This document shows, one piece after another, positions 34,241-42,725 of a stretch of 43,369 nucleotides of DNA. The notes under the pieces were generated by a model. The model was not told the origin of the DNA. It saw nothing but the letters and a program-made list of their open reading frames with translations, and searched no databases. The stretch covers positions 1-43,369 of the forward strand of contig JAFAPR010000129.1 in assembly GCA_019247075.1 (NCBI GenBank). The letters are read 5' to 3'. This DNA is from Solirubrobacterales bacterium. Lineage in GTDB: Bacteria > Actinomycetota > Thermoleophilia > Solirubrobacterales > Solirubrobacteraceae. The translations under genes were made by a program, and so were the position numbers. Positions within the stretch are counted from its first letter, which is position 1. Each line of letters opens with the position of its first letter.

Positions 34241-35215
34241 ATGTCCAACTTTGATCCCAGCGTCCGTATCAACCGTCGTCGTGCGCTCGCCCTGGGCGGG
34301 GGAGTTGCCGCCGGCGGGATGCTTTCCGCCGCGTCGCCGCTGACGGCGACTGCCGCCACATTGCGACGGGAGCATCGCAGACAGCAAGGGACGCTGCCGG
34401 TCGAGAAGATCCAGCGCATTGTCCAGGCCCAGGGGACTGTCACCAAGGGAGTCCTCAGCATCGACATCGAGCGCTTGGACATGCCCAAGGTTGCCGGGCC
34501 GCTGGGCGTCACGTTCAGGCCGGATTTCGAGCTCAACGGGTCACTGACCTTCCAGCCACTGGGCCACGACTACGCGATCTTCAACGGCAATACCCCGGCG
34601 CTCAAGCCCCAGGAGTGCGAGCCGGTGATCGACGCGATCATCCGCAATGGTTTGAAGTTCGAAGCGTTCCATCAGCACTACATAGAGACGCGTCCGAACG
34701 TGTGGTTCATCCACTTTCGGGGCGAGGGTAATCCGCTGAACCTCGCTCGGGCGGTACACAACGTTCTTAAGGCGACGTCGACGCCACTGCCACAAACGAA
34801 GCCTTCCCACCCCACGACGCCGCTGGATCCCGATCGCCTGGCCTCGATCCTTCATGGCAGCGCCCAGGTCGGCTCCGAGGGAGTCGTGATGTCGACGATC
34901 GACCGCACCGACAAGATCGTGATCGACGGGATTCACGTGTCGCCGGAGCTAAACATCTCCACCGATGTTGAGTTCAAGCCGACCTCGTCCTCGGGATCGC
35001 GCGCCTGGGGCGCTCCTGACTTCTCGATGACCAGCTCCGAAGTGCAGCCGGTGGTTAGCCTCATGCGCAAGCAAGGCTGGTTCGTCAGCTGCCTGTACAA
35101 CCAGGAAACCAACGAGCACCCGCAGCTGTACTTCGCGCACATGCTCAAGGAGGGCGATGCCTACACGCTCGCACGGGAGATCCGCCGCGGCTTGAACCTG
35201 ACTGCCACCAAATAG
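34241..35215 (+). CDS. Tat-exported DUF1259 (LpqO/LppY-like) protein with two tandem copies
   Basis: A 324-residue secreted protein. The N-terminus has a twin-arginine signal (I-N-R-R-R-A-L-A-L-G-G-G-V-A-A-G-G, ending near A-A-T-L). Two DUF1259-like halves follow: one from about residue 50 (V-E-K-I-Q-R-I-V-Q-A-Q-G, F-R-P-D-F-E-L-N-G, V-I-D-A-I-I-R-N-G-L-K-F-E-A-F-H-Q-H) and one from about 200 (P-D-R-L-A-S-I-L-H-G-S-A-Q, I-S-T-D-V-E-F-K-P, V-V-S-L-M-R-K-Q-G-W-F-V-S-C-L). The family is named after mycobacterial lipoproteins and has no established function. ATG 34241 is chosen for the GAGGGGAG ribosome site upstream; the frame opens earlier at 34157 without family similarity. No lipobox is evident. 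Confidence 0.8.
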   Translation: MSNFDPSVRINRRRALALGGGVAAGGMLSAASPLTATAATLRREHRRQQGTLPVEKIQRIVQAQGTVTKGVLSIDIERLDMPKVAGPLGVTFRPDFELNGSLTFQPLGHDYAIFNGNTPALKPQECEPVIDAIIRNGLKFEAFHQHYIETRPNVWFIHFRGEGNPLNLARAVHNVLKATSTPLPQTKPSHPTTPLDPDRLASILHGSAQVGSEGVVMSTIDRTDKIVIDGIHVSPELNISTDVEFKPTSSSGSRAWGAPDFSMTSSEVQPVVSLMRKQGWFVSCLYNQETNEHPQLYFAHMLKEGDAYTLAREIRRGLNLTATK

Positions 35216-35706
35216 GAGCTCAGAGGCGGGCGATCAGCGAAGGCCGACGCCCGGCCGCCAAGCAAAGCCGAAGACATACAGCTGCGGCGCGGCCCCGCTG
35301 GCGTGGCCCGCGCGGGTAGCTCGGTTGGTGTGTCCGAGGCGCGGTCGCGCGGTGGGGGCGCGTTCTGCGCGCGCCGTATGCGTGTAGGCCTTCGGCGTGT
35401 GGTGACGCAGCTCAAACGCAAGGTCGTCGAGGCCCCCGGCGACAGTGTGCGGAGGCGGCTCCGTCCCGGTACCGCGAGCCGTCCGTCGCTCAACGTCGGG
35501 GCGCCGTGGCCCCCCCGGGGTTCGTCCGGGTCCTCTCGTGCGCCGATCCGCTCACTAGCTCGATCCGCCAGATCTCGCCGACGGCTCGGTGAGGCGGGTC
35601 TTCGGGGCAAAAACTAGCTCTAGGACCAACGTTCGTCGCGCCGCGACGTTGCTATTTATGCCCTCGGTGTGGGGGGGCGCAGCGTAATGCTCAAGGGGTC
35701 ATAGCA
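35216..35706. other. Intergenic stretch without a convincing gene
   Basis: About 490 bp with no frame that I would call coding; the longest (plus, 35303-35617) is Arg/Ser/Gly-rich with no hydrophobic core. Near the end, 35627-35651 can fold into a hairpin (CAACGT pairing with ACGTTG, with an alternative inner stem CGTCGCG/CGCGACG), followed by a short A/T-rich piece before the GH16 remnant. Confidence 0.5.
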
Positions 35707-36139
35707 GTGGGGCGCCCGAGACGGGTGATAGCGCTCGCACTTTCGTGTGCGTTGCTGACGTGCGCCTGTGGTGTCCGCACGGACCCGCGCGCGAGATGGA
35801 CCTCAATCTGCGCTTGGTGTTGGGATTCGCCCACTTGGGCTGTAGACACCAGAAGTATTTTGACGCGAAGATCGCCCTGACCGAGTGGAACACCTTCACC
35901 CAGGAATGGGGTCCCGGGTTCCGCCGGTACTACCTGGACGGTGGGCTGGTCGGCCAGAGCACGCAGCGCGTGTACAGAGGGCCGGAGCGCTGGCAGCTTC
36001 AAACTGAGGCCCACAACAGGCCGGGCGACGACACGAGCGGCCATCTCATGGTGGATGGGTTTGGATCGGAGCGCCGTGCAGCGCCTCGCGTTCAATCATG
36101 CGATCGGCTCGTATTGGCCGCACGCATCTCGCGCGGTAA
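35707..36139 (+). pseudogene. Remnant of a secreted GH16 glycosidase
   Basis: GTG 35707 opens a signal-peptide-like start (R-R-V-I-A-L-A-L-S-C-A-L-L-T-C-A-C-G) that soon ends in its own frame. In the next frame, about 35798-36056, the text E-W-N-T-F-T-Q-E-W-G-P-G-F-R-R-Y-Y-L-D-G then V-Y-R-G-P-E-R-W-Q-L-Q-T-E and D-T-S-G-H-L-M-V-D is the C-terminal part of a family 16 glycoside hydrolase (lichenase/laminarinase type). Restoring one base near 36056 gives V-D-W-V-W, the family's closing strand, and a stop at 36137-36139. The catalytic ExDxxE strand is missing, so the gene lost its middle as well as its frame. Non-functional. Confidence 0.5.
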
Positions 36140-36427
36140 ACCGCCACCGACGCGCCGAGCTCGTCGGCCGAGGCGGTGTCGGATGCGGCAGCTACACAGT
36201 GACGGATGTCTTGCGAGGCGTCGCTGTCGCAGCTCGCCCGAAGGGGTTGACGCCATCCGTTGGTTGCCCGTTGGGAAGAGCCCCAGATACCGGCGCGCAC
36301 CGGTCTGGAGGGTTGTCGACGGGTCAGGGCATTCCGTTTTGTCGCGCCTATCAGTGGGGAGAGCGCGTGGCCTAGCCGTCGTCGTCCCCGACGGGAGGCG
36401 GGGTGACTTGTTGCACCGATGGCGGTG

Positions 36428-36991
36428 TCAGCCCGACTGATCGCGGGCGCGTCGGTAGCGCTCGTAGATCACGTGCGATCCGAACGTTCTGGTGTCGATC
36501 AGCTCTAGCGGGACGTCTTTGGTGACCGGCGGCAGGAACGGCGTGCCGCCACCGACGACGACCGGATTGCGGAACATGCGCAGCTCGTCGACGAGGCCGA
36601 GCTCGATCGCCGCCGTGGCCAGGGCGGCGCCGCCGATTGCGATGTCCTTGTCGGTCGCGTCGAGCGCGGCAGCGGCCTCCTCGGCCACCGACGCCTCGGC
36701 GAGCCGGGCGTTGCCCTGGACGCTGTGAAGTGTGCGGCTGAAGACGACCTTTGGGAGCGCGCACCAGATGTCGGCGAACGCGGCGTGGAGATCGTTGTCG
36801 CGCATCGACGGATCCGTCTCCCAGGGCAGCAGCGTCTCGTAGAGCCTGCGGCCGCACAGATGGCAGCCAAGCTCGCGCGTCTGCGCGATGTGGAAACGAA
36901 ACTGCTCTTCGTTAGGGATCGTCCATCCGAAGGCGCCCTCGCGGTCGGCGATAAAGCCGTCCACCGAGACGCCCATCGAGTAGATCAGCAT
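36428..36991 (-). CDS. Dihydrofolate-reductase-family (RibD C-terminal-like) reductase
   Basis: A 187-residue member of the YyaP/RibD-C group. It starts M-L-I-Y-S-M-G-V-S-V-D-G-F-I-A-D near residue 1, with L-G-C-H-L-C-G-R-R-L-Y-E-T near 42, P-K-V-V-F-S-R-T-L near 80, the NADPH-side I-A-I-G-G-A-A-L-A near 117, and L-V-D-E-L-R-M-F-R-N-P-V-V-V-G-G-G-T-P-F near 132. Such proteins reduce a pterin- or pyrimidine-like substrate with NADPH, but most members have no proved function. ATG at 36991; length is typical. It stands alone, with the GH16 remnant on one side and a gene-poor stretch on the other. Confidence 0.85.
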   Translation of the reverse strand: MLIYSMGVSVDGFIADREGAFGWTIPNEEQFRFHIAQTRELGCHLCGRRLYETLLPWETDPSMRDNDLHAAFADIWCALPKVVFSRTLHSVQGNARLAEASVAEEAAAALDATDKDIAIGGAALATAAIELGLVDELRMFRNPVVVGGGTPFLPPVTKDVPLELIDTRTFGSHVIYERYRRARDQSG

Positions 36992-37357
36992 GGCTTCAAG
37001 CTCATCGCACCGGAGCGACGGACGATCATCACGATTAAGTTCACCATTGAGCTTGAGATCGGCCTCCTTCCTTTTTGCAGTCTGCTCTGCCGCAGCTAGT
37101 GACTGATCGCGAGACGAAGACTCATCGCCGTCCGCGGTCCAAGCGATCGTACGGGCGTGGCCAAGCGCCCCACCGAGATCCGGGAAGGGGGCCTGAGCCT
37201 TCCGCCACGTCGCCCCCTAACGCCTGCCTGGCGTGCGCTCGTGGAACGGTCCGCTCGGTCACGAAGGGGCGCCATGTGTGGCTCTGGTCCGCACTCTACC
37301 ATCTGACTGGATGGTGGTAGGATGGATGGTTGTCGGATGGGAAGAGAGGACGGATAG
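36992..37357. other. Intergenic stretch before the ribbon-helix-helix gene
   Basis: No convincing gene is seen in these 366 bp on either strand. The first 100 bp are locally A/T-richer and may hold the promoter of the reductase. The last part contains an inverted repeat at 37296-37320 and short GGATGG direct repeats leading to the ribosome site GAGAGGA at about 37344-37350. Confidence 0.5.
37296..37320. repeat. Inverted repeat and GGATGG repeats upstream of the RHH gene (candidate operator)
   Basis: CTACCATC (37296-37303) faces GATGGTGGTAG (37310-37320); ACCATC/GATGGT pair exactly around a 6-base spacer. GGATGG units recur at once to about 37340. This lies 38-62 bp before the start of a ribbon-helix-helix protein, the type of regulator that binds short tandem or inverted sites. 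Confidence 0.35.
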
Positions 37358-37768
37358 TTGCCAGGGACGAGAACTGCGGAGGCCGATAGGAGCGAGAAGA
37401 TCACGATCAACGTCGGTCTGGTGGACCTGGGTGAGATCGATCTGCTCGTCAACGAGGGGTTCTTCGCGAACCGCACGGACTTCATTCGGGCCGCGATCCG
37501 TCGTCAACTCGACAGCCGCTCGGGTGCTGTGGACAGAACCGTGGCGCGGCGCGGGCTGACTCTCGGCAGCGAGCACTGCAGCCGCCAACATCTCGAGACG
37601 CTTCGGGACTCCGGTCGCATGGTCGAGTTGCGCGTCCTCGGCTTGGCGAGCATCGCTGAGGACGTCTCGCCCGAGCTTGCCCTCGCGACGATCGCCAGGG
37701 TCGAGGTCCTGGGGGCCTTGCGGGCTCCTCGGGCGGTAAAGGCGGCGCTTGTATCACGCACCATCTGA
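37358..37768 (+). CDS. CopG-like ribbon-helix-helix regulator
   Basis: A 136-residue protein. Residues 13-50 form the ribbon-helix-helix: K-I-T-I-N-V-G-L-V-D-L-G-E-I-D-L-L-V (beta strand and first helix) and F-A-N-R-T-D-F-I-R-A-A-I-R-R-Q-L (second helix). The C-terminal half (V-E-L-R-V-L-G-L-A-S-I-A, S-P-E-L-A-L-A-T-I-A-R-V-E-V, L-R-A-P-R-A-V-K-A-A-L) is a domain I do not recognise, though similar proteins occur beside polyhydroxybutyrate depolymerase genes. Start TTG at 37358 with GAGAGGA about 8 nt upstream. The esterase gene begins 99 bp downstream on the same strand, so it is probably its regulated target. Confidence 0.75.
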   Translation: MPGTRTAEADRSEKITINVGLVDLGEIDLLVNEGFFANRTDFIRAAIRRQLDSRSGAVDRTVARRGLTLGSEHCSRQHLETLRDSGRMVELRVLGLASIAEDVSPELALATIARVEVLGALRAPRAVKAALVSRTI

Positions 37769-37867
37769 CCACTCCCTGCATCCGGCTAACCCGGCCGCGC
37801 GGTTGCCGTATCCGAGGCAGCCAACGCCCGCCGCTGCATCCCCGATCACACCGTAAAAGGACATGCG

Positions 37868-39076
37868 ATGACCAGCGATAGCAACGTCCTAATGACGGAG
37901 GCGCTGCGGCTCACCCGTGGCGGGCGGGTGGCTGACGCCACTGCGTTGCTGCAGCGCGGCCTGGCCGGCGCGAGCACCGCCCAATCAGCCGACTCGACTG
38001 TTGCGGAGCTGCTCAGTGCGCGCGACCACCTTCGCCCTGCGCTGCCAAGTGGCAATGCCGCGCCCAGGCTACAAGGGGCGGACGTCCGCGTGCCGGCACT
38101 CGACGTTTTTCCTGAGCGCGGCAAAACCAAGCTGCCCGGGCTGCAGCAGATCAGCACCCCGGAGCGGTTGCCCGGAGACACAGGGTCGCGCGGTTTCCGC
38201 GCAACGACCAGCGCCGCCGCCGCGGCCGGTGGCGAGATCCGGCATCGCACTCACACCGAGGCCGCCGGGACGCGTAGCTACGACCTCTACGTTCCCACCG
38301 GCTACAGTGGCGCCCCCGTTGCACTGGTGGTCATGCTCCATGGCGGCAAGCAGGACGCAACGGACTTCGCGGCCGGCACCCGCATGAACGATCTCGCCGA
38401 ACGGCACACTTTCCTCGTTGCCTACCCCGAGCAGTCGACCGCGGCCAACCGTGGGCGCTACTGGAACTGGTTCTCCCCCGCCGATCAGCGCACCGGCACC
38501 GGGGAACCGGCCATCATCGCCGGCATCACCCGCCAAGTCATGCGCGACCTCACCGTCGACCCGGCCCGCGTCTACCTCGCCGGCCTCTCCGCCGGTGGCG
38601 CGATGGCCGCCGTCATGGCCGCGACCTACCCCGACCGCTACGCCGCGGTTGGAGTGCACTCCGGAATCGCCTATCGCGCCGCGTACGATGTCAGGTCAGC
38701 CTTCGCGGCGATGCGAACAGGAGGCACACCGACTACAACCACCACGGTCCCCCTGATCGTTATTCACGGCGACCATGACACGATCGTGGCCCCGGTCAAC
38801 GCACACAAGCTCATCGCCGCCAGGCTCGCGGCAGGCGACATCCCCGCCCAAAATCAGCCGACTACCACAACTGGCAACACCCGCGGCCGCCCGCACAGTC
38901 GCACGGTCTACAACAACGGCGACGGGATAGCCGTCGCGGAGTCCTGGATCATTCACGGCGGCGGTCACGCTTGGTACGGCGGCAGCCGGCTCGGATCCTA
39001 CACCGACCCGCGCGGCCCAGACTCCTCTTCCGAAATGATTCGCTTCTTCACACAGCACCGCTTGCCCGTTCCGTAA
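37868..39076 (+). CDS. PHB-depolymerase-family esterase
   Basis: A 402-residue alpha/beta hydrolase. The first ~115 residues ([21 protein letters not shown]) are the leader typical of intracellular polyhydroxybutyrate-depolymerase-type esterases; there is no signal peptide. The hydrolase domain has Y-D-L-Y-V-P-T-G-Y near residue 138, L-V-V-M-L-H-G-G (oxyanion region) near 152, the nucleophile Ser in Y-L-A-G-L-S-A-G-G near 241, the Asp in V-I-H-G-D-H-D near 301, and the His in G-G-G-H-A-W-Y-G-G near 367. It may cleave polyhydroxyalkanoate, a polyester oligomer or a feruloyl ester. ATG 37868; ribosome site AAAAGGA just upstream. Downstream of the ribbon-helix-helix gene. Confidence 0.87.
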   Translation: MTSDSNVLMTEALRLTRGGRVADATALLQRGLAGASTAQSADSTVAELLSARDHLRPALPSGNAAPRLQGADVRVPALDVFPERGKTKLPGLQQISTPERLPGDTGSRGFRATTSAAAAAGGEIRHRTHTEAAGTRSYDLYVPTGYSGAPVALVVMLHGGKQDATDFAAGTRMNDLAERHTFLVAYPEQSTAANRGRYWNWFSPADQRTGTGEPAIIAGITRQVMRDLTVDPARVYLAGLSAGGAMAAVMAATYPDRYAAVGVHSGIAYRAAYDVRSAFAAMRTGGTPTTTTTVPLIVIHGDHDTIVAPVNAHKLIAARLAAGDIPAQNQPTTTTGNTRGRPHSRTVYNNGDGIAVAESWIIHGGGHAWYGGSRLGSYTDPRGPDSSSEMIRFFTQHRLPVP

Positions 39077-39221
39077 CAATCGACCGGCAGCCGAAGGTTC
39101 CCGACCGCGAGCGCCGTGCTCACGTTTTTTCCCGCCGCCTGTCCATCCTGACGCGCTTTCTCTAAGGGTTGCGGCTAGCGCTGCTTCGTCCCGCTGCTGC
39201 GGACGGCGCTAAGCGCTGCTG

Positions 39222-40659
39222 TCAGGCAGGTAGGGAGTGCAACACGTAGGCGTCGAGCGGGCCTGTCTTGCCCTTCACCTGCAGGCCGGTCACCGGTTCG
39301 ACGACGGCCCCGTCGGGCAGCTGGCGATATGCCAGCCCCGATCAGGACGCCGCCCACGGGCGCCTTCCCTTCGAGCCGGGAGCCGGTATTAATAGTGTCG
39401 CCGATCAGGGTCTATGCGACGTGGCCCTGGCCGCGAGCTCGCGCAGCACCGCCTCGCCGCTGTTCACCCCGACGCGCAGCCGCGGCCAGCCGGGGTGCGC
39501 GTCGGCGAGCCGTCCGAGTTCGCGCTGCAGCGCCAGCCCAGCGCCCGCAGCCCGCACCGCATGGTTGGGTTGGTCGCCGCCGCTATTGAACGTCGCCATC
39601 ATGCCGTCGCCCATGAACTTCTCGACCTCGCCCCCGAACTGGTACGAGATCAGCGGCGCCGCCACTCCTAGTAGGTGCTCAGTAACTCGGCCACCTTGCC
39701 GGGCGCTGAGCGCTCCGAGAAACTCGTAAAGCCGGCAAGGTCGCTGAACAGGACGCTCACGTCCTGCTTGCGGTGCCGGGTCGTCGGTAGGTAGAGGCGG
39801 CGGAAGCGCTCGTCGCGCCATTCGCGGCGAGCGGCGAACCCGATGGTCAGATACGCGAGCACGACCAACCGTGCCACTCCCACCAACTGGCGTGCCAGCT
39901 GCGCTCGCCTGTCGTCGCGACGCCGACCATCGCCTCAGAGAGCAGCACGAACAGGCGATGACGCTCGCTGGCAGCAGGCTGAGGCGCTGGCGGAAGACAG
40001 TCCAGTAGCGCACCGCCGCGGCGGCGTGGAGCACCGCTCCAGCGATCGCCATCCAGGGGAGGAGGCTGCCCGTGCCGCCCTCGCTGTGCGGCGCACGGAG
40101 CGGGGGCAGCTTGGCCACCGTCCACACGAACCACAACCCCATCACCGTGATCACACCGCGCCGCAGCAGCGACCGTCGCCGCATCACCAGGGGGGCGAAA
40201 CTCGGGCGTACATCCACGAAGGCCGAGGCAAACGCGAATACCGCCGCAAGCTCCATCCCGACAGATATCGCGATGTCGAAGCCAGAGTGCTCGCCCGCAA
40301 ACAAGATCCCGGGCGTCCCGACCGCGTGCAACCAGAGGGAAGCCGCCGGTCAGCAGAAATGCCAGCGACATCAGCAGCACGCGCGCGTCGCCGCGCTTGG
40401 TGGCCGCCTCGCCCGCCAGATAGGCCAGCACGCTGACGACGGCCCCCACCCCGACGAACAAGACGAGGTGGACCTTGTGATTGTCGTAGTTGGGATCAAG
40501 CTGCGAATGCAACAGCAGCGACACCAGCCCCACGAGCGGCAACATCGCGGCTAGCAGCCAGACGACGCGGATCAGCGCCGAACCGGGCCGCACCGTCCAC
40601 CCGTCGGCACTCACAGCGCCCCCGTCCGCGACGATCTCGTCGGCTACGCGGTTGTCCAC
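39222..40659 (-). pseudogene. Class III adenylate/guanylate cyclase with membrane N-terminus, multiply frameshifted
   Basis: Pieces in alternating minus-strand frames add up to one protein: a membrane half with about six helices (A-A-M-L-P-L-V-G-L-V-S-L-L-L, V-L-F-V-G-V-G-A-V-V-S-V-L-A-Y-L, S-L-A-F-L-L-T-G-G-F; then V-G-M-E-L-A-A-V-F-A-F-A and V-I-T-V-M-G-L-W-F-V-W-T-V), then the cyclase domain D-V-S-V-L-F-S-D-L-A-G-F-T, F-M-G-D-G-M-M-A-T-F, R-V-G-V-N-S-G-E-A, G-D-T-I-N-T-G-S-R-L-E-G and a closing L-Q-V-K-G-K. Frame changes fall near 40330, 39950, 39890, 39668, 39410 and 39320. The one at 39668 is repaired by adding one base. The GTG at 40659 is the likely start, TGA at 39222 the stop. Either a decayed gene or a poorly assembled stretch. 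Confidence 0.7.
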
Positions 40660-41024
40660 ACGCGATCCGCTTCGGCGCCAGCACCCGCCACCAAACCGCT
40701 CCCAACACTCACCACGAAGCCCTGGTAAAGACCGAGGCGAGCGTAGCAAAGGAGTAGATACCTCGCCCGCGCCGCGACAATTCACCTGCCCCAGGGCGAG
40801 GAGCGGCAGCAGCGTATGTACAAACAAGCCGCCCGCGTCACCGTGGATGACCGGGGTTGCGAACACCGAGACCGCGGTCGCGACAGCGGCGGAGGCGACG
40901 GTCGGGCGAAGGGATCGAGGCTCAATCCTTCCAGCGGATGATCTCGCGTCGTGCGCTCACCCGATGTGAGGCGCTCCTCGAGCCGCCAGGTTCTTGACTG
41001 ATCGGCTCGAAGCCGCGGGGGTCG
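40660..41024. other. Intergenic stretch without a recognised gene
   Basis: Between the broken cyclase and the DUF1264 gene. Frames on both strands run through it but read as antisense or Arg/Pro/Ser-rich text without family features. The upstream extension of the cyclase frame (to an ATG at 40866) has no recognisable content. Confidence 0.45.
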
Positions 41025-41843
41025 CTATTGCTTGAACTCCATCTCCTCCAGGCGCGTCTGCACCGTGCGTCCGCTCTCCCAGGAGTTGGCGCCTGGGAGA
41101 ACGTCCGGACTCGGGATATCACCCCGGTTCTGACGCTTCTGGGCCGTAGAGATGCCAAGCCTGCGGTCGCGGTCCTCGATCAGCGCCTGGTTGGCCTGCC
41201 CGTCCTGGGTCATCCCCATCATTAACTGCGGGATGCCGTACGGAAAATCGTCGCGGTCGTACTGCCAGTTATGGAAGGTCTTCCCATAGGTCGTCACAAG
41301 GTCCTTGAAGTAGGCACGTTCCGCAAGCTCCGGGATTCCCGGGGCCACCAGGGTGCCGGACTTCACCTCATAGTGGTGGCTATGCCATAGCCGCTTCTCG
41401 TCTTCGGGCAGGTCGCGGAAGCGCTCCGCGCTGACGGTGTACTCGATCCCGATCAGACGGGCATCGGGCGCGTTGCAGTCGAAGATTACGCACTGGTGCA
41501 GGTCATGACGGAGGTGGATGCAGAAATGCGACGCCTCCACCTGCCGGCCCATCTCGTCGGCGTACATGTGAAAGCCATTGAGGTAGGTGCTCATCGCAGT
41601 CAGCGGGTATTTCGGCTGCATGGCACCGGACGCCACGTCGAGAACGCGATGCTTGAGGGGATGTCCGGTGCCTACCTTGGCGGTCGTCAACGCCTTGCGG
41701 CCGACCAGCGCACCAGCCGCAGTCATTACCCCGGCGGCGAAACCGATACCGACGGGTCCAGCCAGCCGCTCTACGGGCTGCCAGCTCGAGCCAGACCCTC
41801 CACCTCGACCAAGAACGCCACGCGGGTCTACCAAGTGCATCAC
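41025..41843 (-). CDS. DUF1264 (oil-body-associated-protein-like) protein
   Basis: A 272-residue protein whose C-terminal 200 residues match DUF1264: H-M-Y-A-D-E-M-G-R-Q-V-E-A-S-H-F-C near residue 92, H-Q-C-V-I-F-D-C-N near 115, R-L-I-G-I-E-Y-T-V-S near 128, L-W-H-S-H-H-Y-E-V-K-S-G near 150, G-K-T-F-H-N-W-Q near 185 and P-Q-L-M-M-G-M-T near 206. The many conserved His suggest a metal site, but no reaction is established; plant relatives are found on oil bodies. The first 40 residues hold a Gly-rich hydrophobic stretch (G-P-V-G-I-G-F-A-A-G-V) that could be an export signal or anchor. GTG 41843 is followed by ATG 41840, either of which may start it. Confidence 0.8.
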   Translation of the reverse strand: MMHLVDPRGVLGRGGGSGSSWQPVERLAGPVGIGFAAGVMTAAGALVGRKALTTAKVGTGHPLKHRVLDVASGAMQPKYPLTAMSTYLNGFHMYADEMGRQVEASHFCIHLRHDLHQCVIFDCNAPDARLIGIEYTVSAERFRDLPEDEKRLWHSHHYEVKSGTLVAPGIPELAERAYFKDLVTTYGKTFHNWQYDRDDFPYGIPQLMMGMTQDGQANQALIEDRDRRLGISTAQKRQNRGDIPSPDVLPGANSWESGRTVQTRLEEMEFKQ

Positions 41844-42199
41844 CGCTGCGCTCTACCCGGATTGGGAAGCCCAAACCCGCTCTCCCGGACATCCAAGAAC
41901 CACACGCTGGTGGCCGATCGGCAGCGACTCACCGAGCAGACACTGAGATGGCGGCGCGAGCCGTCTGCCACGCGCGGACCGCCTACATCAGCACATCGCT
42001 TCCACGCCCGGACGGCGCGGGCCTCACGATCGCTTCGACGAGAGCTCCGGCCTGGTCGGGCGTGCGCTCGAGCGTCCAGCTCTTTGCCGAGCTCACCATC
42101 CAGTTGGCGACGGTCCGCACTTCGGCCTCCCTATGGCCGGCGTCGACAGCTAGCCTTCCCCACGCCGCACCGACTCGCCTTCTAGCCGAGGAGATCGCA
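41844..42199. other. Intergenic stretch; possible small minus-strand frame
   Basis: No firm gene. On the minus strand a frame ending at 41983 contains V-R-T-V-A-N-W-M-V-S-S-A-K-S-W-T-L-E-R-T (about 42100-42160) with coding-like G/C third positions, so it may be a short gene or the end of a decayed one. Its only ATG (42222) would lie inside the cupin gene. I could not assign it to a family. Confidence 0.3.
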
Positions 42200-42592
42200 A
42201 TGTCGCAGTTTGCGAAGGTCAACCTGCTCGAGGTCGAGGACTCCGTCGCCGGGCGGGTGGAGGGGCTCGAGGGCCGCTTCAGCCGTAAGCACCTGGACTC
42301 CCGCGACCTCGGAGTGAGTCTCTTTCGGTACGCCCCGAATTTGCGCAGCCCGATGGCTCACAGCCATAAAGAGCAGGAGGAGGCCTACGTCGTCATCGCG
42401 GGCTCCGGCCGGATCCTGCTCGACAACGAGACCGAGGAGCTTCGGACCTGGGATGTCATCCGCGTCGCGCCCGAGGTGGTCCGAGCATTCGAGGCCGGCC
42501 CCGATGGGCTCGAGGTCATCGCCGTCGGCGGGCCTAAGCCCGAGGAGGGCGATGGCATCCGAGCCACCGCGACCTGGCCCGGCACGGAATAG
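42200..42592 (+). CDS. Small cupin-domain protein
   Basis: A 130-residue single-domain cupin. The metal-site motif appears as M-A-H-S-H-K-E-Q-E-E-A-Y-V-V-I-A-G-S-G near residue 53 (two His and a Glu) and the second cupin motif as W-D-V-I-R-V-A-P-E-V-V-R-A-F-E near 86, where the usual His is absent. It may be an enzyme, a binding protein or a storage-type cupin; the sequence does not say. ATG 42200 is chosen because GAGGAG (42188-42193) lies 6 nt upstream; the frame itself opens at 41948. It stands between the DUF1264 gene and the transposase remnant. Confidence 0.82.
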   Translation: MSQFAKVNLLEVEDSVAGRVEGLEGRFSRKHLDSRDLGVSLFRYAPNLRSPMAHSHKEQEEAYVVIAGSGRILLDNETEELRTWDVIRVAPEVVRAFEAGPDGLEVIAVGGPKPEEGDGIRATATWPGTE

Positions 42593-42725
42593 CCGGGCCT
42601 CGGCTCAGCCTTCGACACAGGCCGGCCGAGGTCCAACCGGTCAAGCCTGACCGCAGTGAGCCCAAGGTCGCCGAAGACGCCCTGTGTCATCCTCCTGGGT
42701 GTGGGTAGCGGATGGCGGTTTGCTG

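Noticed and set aside
35303-35617. Plus-strand frame of 104 codons in the gap after the DUF1259 gene
   Set aside because: It is dominated by Arg, Ser, Gly and Pro, has no recognisable motif and no ribosome site, as expected for a chance frame in GC-rich DNA.
35691-36095. Minus-strand frame opposite the GH16 remnant
   Set aside because: The plus strand carries recognisable GH16 text; the minus frame is its shadow.
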